Assembly: GCA_947184155.2 (NCBI GenBank)
Contig: CAMXCT020000454.1
Coordinates: 185,298-249,297 of the forward strand
Length of the DNA: 64,000 nucleotides
Reading direction: 5' to 3'
Source: Cladocopium goreaui
Lineage: Eukaryota; Sar; Dinophyceae; Suessiales; Symbiodiniaceae
Shown: positions 55,150-64,000 of the stretch, one piece after another
Numbering within the stretch: position 1 is the first letter of the stretch
Layout: the number at the start of each line of letters is the position of its first letter
Program-made: the position numbers and the translations under genes
The notes under the pieces: model-generated
Seen by the model: only the letters and a program-made list of their open reading frames with translations
Databases searched by the model: none
Told to the model about the DNA's origin: nothing

Positions 55150-56340
55150 TCTTATATATATATACATATATATATATATATAACACATTTTGGACCCAAC
55201 ATGAATAGATCTAATCTATATATATATATACACACATATTGCACTATGATCACCAGCTGCCATGAGGACCAGTTGGATTCCACGACCAAGCGGACCATCA
55301 TGGAAAATGAACAAATGGCTTGGGGCTTGGCACTGGGGAAACCTGCGGACTGACAGGGGCTATGAACGAGTTTCTAGAACTTGGAAATTGATCTCTTGAA
55401 AGGATTGAACGTAGCTTTGTTGACCATAGTCAAGAGAGATAATCAAGCACAAACCCAAACACAGCAGAAAAATACTGTGCTCAGCGGAGGACTATTCTTA
55501 CTTAAGCTGGTCAAGGGCATTACTCAACGTCTGCCAAGCGTTTTATGACCACCATGACGACTAATATTTCAGAAATGTAATATATACAGATTAAATGATA
55601 TATAATACAATATATATATACACATACTATCTATGATAGATGTGGTAATCCCAATGCTAGCACCCCCTTTATATAACAATAAGAAATCATGATGACCTGC
55701 ATATATATATACACATATATATGTGCTAATATATGTATGGTTTCTAAATATAAACCACCAGATAAGAACATGATCCCCATTATCATCCCCATTATATGAT
55801 ACTCCCATTTTAATGACTATGTATTTATCAGACAGTCATATATACTCATTATTGTTTTACTATGTATAATTCCATTATCCCATGATATATAGAGACTATA
55901 CACCAGAAAATAAACATGTGTTTAATGTTATATCATGGCACTATCCCAGAGGCCGAGTATCATATTATCGGTGGTATATAATCCCATGATTCCATCATTA
56001 CTATTATCACGATGGTTCGCCAGGTACTACCACCATCATCATCGTGCTTATAGTTTATGACGATCGGTTAGGGGATATCAACCATGATACTAAAAGATAC
56101 CGTCTAGGGAAATGCTTCGCGATCGAAGATTTTACGAAATGAGCGCAGAAAATGAAGGCTGTCGAGGGCGCGAATAAGCAGCCTTATTCGCACCCTTTGC
56201 GTTCACACAGGGTAGAACCTTTTATGCTGAGCTGTCAGTGTTTATTTCATGGGGTGTGAAGGTTTAAGATCTATCAATGTCAGAAGGTTCCCAGTTCTGC
56301 AAAATGGCGTGCTCCATGATAACTTTGTAACAAATTTCCA
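55150..56340. other. AT-rich stretch, no gene seen
   Basis: TA-repeat patches (55153-55182, 55217-55240, 55605-55640, 55699-55730). Only one exon-like bit, near 55262-55310 (DQLDSTTKRTIMEN). Nothing else is supported. Confidence 0.4.
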
Positions 56341-57117
56341 GAAAGTAGACGAATATGTTTCATTCCCAGTACATCTCCATGTTTCGTTATAGCTGTACCT
56401 CAATCCCTATGAATTTCCATGAGCACTCACCATGTTTACCCATGCCATGTTTACACGATATCTTATATATACCTTTGATACACTCTATCCCATTATATAC
56501 TATTTATTATAAACTATATACCATATACCAACCATATATTTACTATCCCATTACCCTATTATCGTTGATATCCCATTGCTATACCATTGCGACAATGTTG
56601 CAATAATGGTATAAAAATGGGATTTTACTGGTGGTATTAGCAATTTACTCCCATCATCATGATTATGGTTGACGATCATCGGTTTGGTGATATCAACTAT
56701 GATAATTCTCATGGTTTTCCCCTGGTTTTCCCATGGTTTCGCATGGGTTTCCTATGGTTTTCCTACGACGGAGGTAAATGCACCACTCACTCTCGTTTTC
56801 TTTATATCTCTTTCTCTCTCTCTCTTTCTCTTGCTTTCTCTCTCTCTTTCTCTCTTTCTCTCTCACTCTCTCTCTCTCTCTCTGTCTGTTTAGCGCCGTT
56901 GCGCAGGTGGGCCGACAGCTGGAGGTTGTGGCAGCAGGGGCATCTCAGCATTGCCGGGAGCGTTGGATTGCTGGAAGTTTTCATCGGCTGGGTTGGGAGC
57001 CCTGGGGGTGCTTACATCGTTGGTAGAAAGGGTCACCCCCGGGGTAACAAAAAAAATATATATTATAGGTATTGGTTAATAATGGTTACACCATACCCAT
57101 GTGGAAAAAAAAACCAC
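56341..57117. other. Low-complexity intronic stretch
   Basis: ATACCATATACC words at 56460-56600. A TC-rich CTCTCTTTCTCT tract at 56799-56883 precedes a possible acceptor TGTTTAG. A possible exon follows at 56894-56960 (AVAQVGRQLEVVAAGAS). Confidence 0.45.
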
Positions 57118-57200
57118 CAAGGTGCTTGAGAAGTTTGGGGCTTATGGCATTCGGCTGGTGAAGAAATACACCAGGACAGCTGCAGAAGTGGGGGTGGCGT
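57118..57200 (+). CDS. Candidate exon of unknown family
   Basis: In one frame after an AAG or CAAG, the segment reads VLEKFGAYGIRLVKKYTRTA and AEVGVALLKK, an amphipathic helix. It lies 300 bp upstream of the phosphatase-like exon and could belong to the same transcript. No domain is recognised. Confidence 0.35.
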
Positions 57201-57512
57201 TGTTAAAAAAACTTTATATACGGGGGACCATCATGCTTAAGAATCCTACCAACTGATTGGATTATATAATTTCCATCCATGGATCAATCATCAGTATCCC
57301 GAGTAAAAGACATGAAGATAGCATTTTTGGAGCCCTTTTTCTATTCAGTATTACTTATTATATTCAGATGATACACCCATCCTAAGTATATGTTTTTTTA
57401 ATTCATATAATGTGATATAATATGAATAATTATTTTTTTGGCTTTGATTGATATGATAACAAGTTTATTCGTTTGGTTGACTGGTTTCAGTTTCGAGATT
57501 CCGAGCTGGCAG

Positions 57513-58890
57513 GTGTTGGTGCACTGCACCCGGGCCGCTCCTGCAGTGTGGCCGTGGTGGCGGCATTTCTGATGCAAAAGGAGAAGATCTCCCTGGGAAA
57601 GGCGAAATCGCTGGGTTTCGGAGCTGATTTCATGGGATTGTACCAGGAATCATGGGATTTAACCGTTTAACCAGAAAATAACATGGATTTTATATGATTT
57701 TAACATATTTGACCAGTAAACAACTTGGATTCCTGGGTAAACTGACAGGTGAATGGCAGGTGTGCTGGAACTGGAAGAATTCATGAAAATCAACTGTTGG
57801 CGGGAATCTGCATTTGACACTCTTGAAAGAAAAACGACGATTAGCCGAGCCCACCATCAGTCTTCTGAGGCCCTTCTGTCCATCAAGGTGACTTGACTGG
57901 CATCTCAAGGCCGTCCTTGGTTCTAGTTGGCCGGTTGGCCACAAAAACAACCATGTATTTCATCATAAATCATATATTTTACCATATTCATATACTTATA
58001 CCATTTTGATACACCATATAGCATATATGGTATCATATAGCCAATTTCTTATGTAGTCACAGAACCACATGTATTTCACCATCTTAAAAGATAGTACAAT
58101 ATGTTTTACCATACTATCAACCACATACATATAGGAATCCATATTATGGTTCAACACATTCTTACATGTATATCAAATGCAATATATCATAACATTGCAA
58201 CCAGTGTATATACAATGCAATAAGTTCTGCCCACATTACATGTTATCATTGCATATGCAATCATACCTATGTGATCCTATATGTATGCACACACACACAT
58301 ATATATATATATATATACACATATGTATATATATATATATATGTAATCATATAACCATATTAACTATATCCGTTTAACCATATTATTAACTATATTATCA
58401 ACCATATCATCAAACATATTATTAACCACATGATTAACCATATTATTAACCATATTGTTAACCACATTTTTAACCATTGTATTCATCCATATGTACACAC
58501 ACATATATATATATATATGTGTTTGTATGTATTTGGATCAATTATACCGACTTCACTGCGACCTCAGTGGAATCATGGTTAAGGGAAATCATCCCCAAAT
58601 GGCTTTACCCAGATGTATGTCAATCCATATGAAATCCATATCAAATCCATATCAAATCATCCCAAAAGTTGTGTTTATGTCTTATGGAATGTATGTGTTT
58701 ATCCACACCAAATTCTTTTATGATACTTTTTACATCCACATCCCAAAATCCATATCAAAATAGTAGTTATCCTCCCTGAGATCCACATTTCATCTTCCCT
58801 CAGGAGAAGCGTCCTGAGATCGACTGTAGGACCAACTTTTTGGACCAGCTTCGGTCTCTGGAGGAGGGGTCGCTGGGGCGGCCGGCCATC
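57513..58890 (+). pseudogene. Dual-specificity-phosphatase-like gene with a broken active-site loop
   Basis: Exon 57513-about 57600 starts VLVHC in one frame and continues PGRSCSVAVVAAFLMQKEKI in another. The switch lies between base 57527 and base 57530. Together they match the HCxxGxxRS loop and following helix of dual-specificity phosphatases. The exon 57861-57887 (SSEALLSIK, 9 codons, phase 0) and the exon from 58804 (EKRPEIDCRTNFLDQLRSLE) match the family's last helix. Besides the one-base deficit, the catalytic arginine of Cx5R would be cysteine (TGC 57542-57544). So this copy is probably inactive, or the base is an assembly error. Known role: dephosphorylates phosphotyrosine and phosphoserine/threonine. 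The N-terminal half of the domain was not found. Confidence 0.65.
57950..58560. repeat. CATAT/ACCATATTAT and (TA)n simple repeats
   Basis: Intronic: CCATATTATTAACTATAT words at 58377-58480, and CA/TA runs at 58290-58345 and 58496-58530. Confidence 0.75.
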
Positions 58891-59548
58891 CGCGCACGAA
58901 AAAACCACAATTTGGGGTGGGGCGGGGACACCCTTAAATTGACGCCAGATTGGAACTGGATCCTGGAATTTGGATGGTTACCCTCTGGTTATTTACATAG
59001 CCATGATATAGATGTCCCATTCATAGATGGTTTACCTATTATATACAAATGGTGATTTTCCAAGGCTATGTTAAATAACCAGATGGTATTTCAATTTCAT
59101 GCCAGATTTCCTGTTTTCTTTGGACTCCCGGCTGTGAATTTCTTCCGTGTTTTAATGGGTGGCGCCAGGAGGAGCTTCAAGTGGTACCTGTATGTCCCAT
59201 GACCCTGGAGGCAACGAAGGGTCCAGATGGGTTACCCCCAAACAAAAACCAGCGAAGTAACCCGTTATATCCCGTTATTGAAATAGCAGGGGATTGCTTT
59301 TCTAGATAAAGGCTATGTATATATACACACGCGTATATATATATATATGCATCGGATTTGAAGATTTTTGGGGTTTGTTTGAGAATAGTTGCCCCATGCC
59401 CTATTCCATCCATCGATTAATTTATCAGCATTTTTTTTTAAGCTTGTTAGGGGCAAATATACCCGATTCTCAGACAGAACCCAAACCATATGAGGTTAGT
59501 TATTCCCATTATTACGATAGTTTAAAGTTTAGATTCGCATTCTACCAT

Positions 59549-59652
59549 GTCATACCATCATTTCCATGATGCTTTCCCGTTTGAGGCTTTCCAGCTCCTT
59601 CCCCAGAGGAGTGGTTAGACTCTGTCAGGCGGCCGGCGCGCTCAAGAACGAG
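59549..59652 (+). CDS. Candidate exon upstream of the cyclophilin exon
   Basis: Reads SMMLSRLRLSSSFPRGVVRL, then CQAAGALKNELSEVNPK, and ends at AAG before a GC donor. Basic and hydrophobic, it could be an organelle-type leader. Another short piece lies at about 59168-59218 (RQEELQVVPVCPMTLEATK). Whether either joins the cyclophilin exon is unknown. Confidence 0.35.
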
Positions 59653-59945
59653 CTGTCTGAGGTCAATCCTAAGGCCTGTTAGCACGAAGAATGCGACGAA
59701 GGATGGGATTTCATAGGATGAAATACTGTGGATGGTTGCGAAATCCGAATCACCAGTTGAAAACGGTGGTAAACATCCCATGATTCATCGGGTGTCAACC
59801 ATCCTTTGGTGCAGGATTTCGCAACCATCCACAGTAGGATAGGCTAGGATACATAGGTGAGTGACGATCAATACCCCCGGTAGATAGGCTATGTTTTCAT
59901 CAACCCCCAGGTAGATTTGGCACAGCAATCTGCCCCTTCTGGCAG

Positions 59946-60006
59946 GTGATTATGGAGATTTCCTTCGATGGGCAATCCGTAGGGCGGATCGAGTTCGAAC
60001 TCTTCT
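59946..60006 (+). CDS. Cyclophilin-type peptidyl-prolyl isomerase, N-terminal exon
   Basis: After the acceptor GGCAG, the exon reads [20 protein letters not shown] and ends in phase 1 at TTCT before GT (60007). This matches the first beta strands of cyclophilins (xxFDIxIxGxxxGRIxFELF). Known role: cis-trans isomerisation of prolyl peptide bonds in protein folding or splicing complexes. The catalytic exons must lie beyond the microsatellite that follows, or outside the window; none was recognised up to 64000. Confidence 0.72.
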
Positions 60007-60084
60007 GTGGCTGGGCTGAAAGGTGGCTTAGAGAACCCATGGCTTACCCTGAGATACTGGGGTTTCATGGGATATAATGGATAT

Positions 60085-60600
60085 CATCATATATACATAT
60101 ATACATATGTACATATATACATATGTACATATATACATATATACATATATACATATGTACATATGTACATATATACATATACACATATATACATATATAT
60201 ATACATATATACATATATACATATATACATATATACATATATACATATATACATATATACATATATACATATATACATATAGACATATAGACATAAAGAC
60301 ATATATATACATATATACATTTATACATATATACATATATATATACATATATATATATACATATACACATATATACATATATACACATATACACATATAT
60401 ATATACATACACATATATACATATATATATATATACATAGACATATAGACATATATACATATATACATATGTATATATATATATATGTTTATATCAATAT
60501 ACAGATGCACATATACACATCTATACATCTATACATGCATATATATATATATATATAAATATAAATATATAAATATAAATAAATATATATATATATATAT
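60085..60600. repeat. (ATATAC)n microsatellite
   Basis: About 500 bp of ATATACATATGTAC-type hexanucleotide repeats grading into TA runs and AAATATA. Long Ile/Tyr frames on both strands are artefacts. Confidence 0.95.
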
Positions 60601-60607
60601 AAATATG

Positions 60608-61240
60608 TACAGATAGATTAGATAGATAGATAGATAGATAGAAAAGAAAAATAGAAAGATTAGATTAGATTAGATTAGATTAAAATAGATAGATTAGATA
60701 GATGGGATAGATTGGATAGATGGGATAGACTAGATAGATTGGATAGATCGGATAGATTAGATTCATTAGATAGATTAGATAGATTAGATAGATTAGATAG
60801 ATTACATAGACTAGATGGATTACATCGATTAGATGGATTAGATCGATTGGATAGATGGGGTAGATTAGATATATTGGATAGGTTGGATAGATTGGATAGG
60901 TTGGATAGATTGGATCGATGGGATAGATTAGATGGATTGGATAGATTGCATAGATTGGATAGATGAGATAGATCAGATAGATTAGATGGTTTATATAGAT
61001 TACATTGATTAGATGGATTAAATGGATTAGATGGATTGGATCGATTGGATGGATTAGATAATTAGATGAATTAGATAGATTAGATAGATTAGATAGATAG
61101 ATAGATAGATAGATAGATGGATGGATGGATGGATGGATGGATGGATGGATGGATAGATCGATCGATAGATAGATAGATCGATAGATAGATAGATCGATAG
61201 ATCGATAGATAGATCGATAGATGGATGGATAGATAAATAG
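60608..61240. repeat. (GATTAGATA / GATA / GGAT)n microsatellite
   Basis: About 630 bp of GATA-type repeats: interrupted TAGATTGGATAGA units to 61090, then pure GATA, GGAT and GATC blocks. Frames through it are not genes. Confidence 0.95.
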
Positions 61241-61299
61241 CCAACAACATGATAATTCGGTGTCATTGAAATCGCCCTTCACCCTCTCCAAAATGGTAG

Positions 61300-63380
61300 G
61301 TTTTAAATTGGGAACATGATGAACCAGTGCATTTTGGCCAAGATTGAATCGAGCCCCAAATAATCATCCGAAATGAATAGTGAAGGGAATAAATGTGAGT
61401 TACTATTTTTCATAACTGAACATACATGAACGATAGATAGATTTACCATCTAGTAAATCTCCAGATGTTTTTTCCCCTCCAGTTTAGGAACGCTTGTGAT
61501 TTACCCTCTGGTAAACTAAAACAACTATGGGAAATCACCATGCTATCAACGGATGATGCTTAAGGGGTTTTCCTAAGTGTAAAAACTACCAGAGAGAAAG
61601 GCAAAACATGCACAAGCGTTGCATTTTCCATTGCATCTGGGTTTGTCAGAAAATACGGCATCTGCAAATCCATTGGTTGATGATCATTTTCTCCATTGAA
61701 TAGCCAGACCCATCGTAACATCTACGCGTGTTGAATTTGGAAGCTGAGATGCCGATCACGAGCATTTAAGTGTTGGTAAATTTAAGAGGTATATCCAATT
61801 AGTAGGGTATAAAACATGGCACTAGAGAAAATCCTCATTTGAATTGACAATTCAAGTCAACGCGATTGATGTATGGGATCTTTGTTTTTTGATTCCTATA
61901 AATATCCACATGTGTCCAAAAAAATATCTTTTACCAGGGATAGTGTTGGCTTTGCCACAGGTATAATTATTGGCAATGTTCTTCAATAATAGTCCCCATA
62001 TCAGAATCAGGATGCAAACTTCGGTTTTAGACTAGGAGGACAGACCACGATACAGAAATATACAGAACAGGTAACATGGATTTTTGGAAAAACGAAACGC
62101 CAAATTGGAGGATACGATTTGGGGGTCAAAATTATTGCACCGCAACCTTTGCCCCGAAGAAGTCTTTTTCTCATCTTGTCAACACACAAAATTGGTACCC
62201 TGAATGACTTGAATCAGAGCCATTGATGGTAGGCCGCCAGTGCCTGTATCGCGACCACAGCTCCCTTCCAAGCCTCTTGGCCAGGCACATGGATCTGGCA
62301 TAATCTGGTGATTTGGTGTACTATGGAAAGTGACTTCCATATCATAAAGCGATATATAGAAAGTTGACGTATTTTCAAGCCGCGTGCTGCCCAGGGGCTT
62401 GAATTTACTAAGTCTAAATACATGGAATATATCCAGGCATGTTTCATACATTCCGTAGCTGATTGCAAACATGTTGTACCTTCGGTCAAAGTACAACTGG
62501 GGAGACGGTCCCCGTGTACATTCGGTCAAAAAGGTGGGGAACTTGAACACAGGTGGTGTTACACCACTTGCGTAGCACATTTCTTGTCTTATGTAGAATG
62601 CATGCAAGCAACAAAAACAAAACCACAACATTATAATGATACGCACACACACACATATATATACACAAGATGGAAGATCATTTTTTTTCGCGTACTTCTG
62701 ATTTGGAGTGTCCACCTTAATTATCATGGTTCTGGATTCCTGGGTGAAAATCTACTGTAAACGGTGGTTTCAACTATCCAAGCCTCCAGTTCGGGTGGTC
62801 TTTCGAGTGTCCCGTGCACTTGGTCCATTTTTCCTGAGGTTGAACCATGGCTGAAATAGGCCAATACCCTGAGCTAATGGTGGCCAAGCATGGCCCGCTG
62901 CTGACCTAAGACGGGACGAGCAAAGCCTCTCCAGTATAGTCGGGAAACATGGGAAAAGCTCGGATAAAGTTGGGAAAAATGCGAAAGCAGTCGCTAAAGT
63001 TGATATTTTGGCATTCGACCTTTTTCGACAACAGCAACCAGCTGTGTGTCTAGACATTGATGTGGTTCTCTTGAATTGGACGATGTTCAAAAAGAATCTC
63101 GGCATTGACATCCAGTTCTGTGACTCAACGTAGATCGAATGAGGAGAACGAAGTTTTTGGGGTTACCCGGTGAGCCAGCATAACCTTGGAGAGCTCTGGA
63201 AAGCTTGACACATGGTGACAATTTATAAGAAAATGGCGACGGACCTGATAGACTCTTTTTTTTTGGGGGGCACAAAACGACTGAGATTTGCTGAACTTAG
63301 CGACTTAGAGGTTGAATGACTTGAAGTTTGAAGGCTCAAGTGCATCGATAGCGATGTGGACCGGCCACGGGAGTCGTGCT
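61300..63380. other. Stretch without a supported gene
   Basis: A 182-codon - strand frame (62179-62727) and a 112-codon + frame (62422-62760) overlap and neither shows a family. CA and TA patches lie at 62640-62662. No cyclophilin exon was recognised. Confidence 0.4.
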
Positions 63381-63381
63381 C

Positions 63382-63630
63382 GCCAACCATGCTGGCGTAA
63401 ACTGCATGCGGCCTTCCATGCGGGCGGGAAATGCATGCGGCCTACCGTGCTGGCGGTAAATGCACGAGGTGCCGATTGGCACATAGCGGGTTTAGCCCGT
63501 GCCCGAAAGGGCATCCCTAGTGGGAGACAGTGCCAATCGGCACCTCGTGCATTTACCGCCAGCTTGGTAGGCCGCATGCACCGACCACCCGCATGGAAGG
63601 CTGCATGGAGTGTACTTCAGCATGGTTGGC
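63382..63630. repeat. Near-perfect inverted repeat, 101-nt arms and 47-nt loop
   Basis: The left arm 63382-63482 (GCCAACCATGCTG... to ...GATTGGCAC) is the reverse complement of 63530-63630 at most positions. The loop 63483-63529 holds two small hairpins, GGGTTTAGCCC and GCCCGAAAGGGC. It is a miniature foldback element or a long hairpin transcript. No target duplication is clear at the ends. Confidence 0.88.
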
Positions 63631-63734
63631 ACATGCTGGCACTGTTGCTGGTCCGCAGGACTATCGAGCAGAAAGGCAACCTGGATGTGGACGTTCTCGT
63701 TAATCCTGCTGTTCCGTGTGTTCTTCTTCTCTCG

Positions 63735-64000
63735 CGTTTTCGTTTGCGCCTTTTCTTCGTGTTGTTGTTCTTGTTGTCCTGGTTGTTGTTGGTGTTGGTG
63801 TTACTGTTGGTGTTGCTGTTGGTGTTGCTGTTGGTGTTGTTGTTGTTGTTGTTGTGGTTGTTGTTGTTGTTGTGGTGGTTGTTGTTGTTGTTGTTGGTCT
63901 TGGTCTTGGTGTTGGTGTTGGTGTTGTTGTTGTTGTGGTGGTGGTTGTTGTGGTTGTCGTGGTTGTTGTTGTTGTTGTTGTTGTAGTTGTCGTTGTAGTT
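63735..64000. repeat. (TTG / TTGGTG)n microsatellite
   Basis: GTT-rich triplet repeat that runs off the right edge. Leu/Val-rich frames here are artefacts. Confidence 0.93.

Noticed and set aside
60007..60528. Long frames on both strands made of Ile, Tyr and Met
   Set aside because: They are produced by the ATATAC repeat, which lacks stops in several frames. No sequence complexity.
60680..61291. 203-codon - strand frame rich in Ser-Ile-Tyr-Leu and a + frame rich in Asp-Arg-Leu
   Set aside because: Direct translation of GATA/GATTAGATA repeats; not a gene.
62179..62727. 182-codon - strand frame
   Set aside because: No family, overlaps an equally open + frame, contains CA/TA-repeat-coded runs.
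63312..63986. 224-codon + frame
   Set aside because: Half of it is the 249-nt hairpin and half is TTG repeat coding Leu/Val runs.

Overview
The window looks like nuclear DNA of a dinoflagellate, most likely of the Symbiodiniaceae type. This is inferred from content only. Genes are cut into many short exons, mostly on the + strand, with some GC and possible GA splice donors. There is a copia-order polyprotein element with a methyltransferase-like insert, CCCTAAA-type (plant/alveolate telomere-like) repeats, and large tracts of microsatellite and foldback repeats. There are no bacterial operons, no ribosome-binding sites and no CRISPR array.

Layout. 1-3.45 kb: the 3' half of a sphingosine/diacylglycerol-kinase-like gene, followed at once and in phase by an FLVCR-like major facilitator transporter. 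4.5-7.5 kb: an unrecognised multi-exon gene. 8268-17287: a complete Ty1/copia-type LTR retrotransposon with 176-bp identical LTRs and a 5-bp target duplication AAGAT. It encodes gag, protease, a methyltransferase-like domain, integrase, reverse transcriptase and RNase H. Two in-frame stops interrupt it, and a 987-nt open frame overlaps its middle. 18-25 kb: poorly recognisable sequence with scattered exon candidates. 25.6-39.0 kb: a long gene made of very short, mostly phase-0 exons coding heptad-rich coiled coil; its introns carry short tandem arrays and a 596-bp TRIM-like element with 109-bp terminal repeats and target duplication ACAGG.

39.2-41.2 kb: a frameshifted open-reading-frame relic. 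41.8-43.1 kb: a foldback/TIR element. 43.7-48.8 kb: repeat-dominated DNA, with GAT microsatellite, a 105-bp duplication, ACGACGG-rich repeats, hairpin-bearing satellites and a 0.9-kb degenerate CCTAAA array. 49.98-51.59 kb: a clear two-exon gene for a 439-residue protein of unknown function. 52-55 kb: coding-like exons of unrecognised genes. 57.5-58.9 kb: a dual-specificity-phosphatase-like gene whose catalytic loop is broken. 59.95 kb: the first recognisable exon of a cyclophilin. The rest, to 64 kb, is microsatellite, a near-perfect 249-nt hairpin and TTG-repeat DNA.

Gene boundaries are uncertain because exons are short and splice sites are only partly canonical. Where exon edges are given to the base, they rest on a readable AG acceptor and a frame-consistent donor. 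Otherwise they are approximate. No computation or database search was run; all family calls are from reading the translations.
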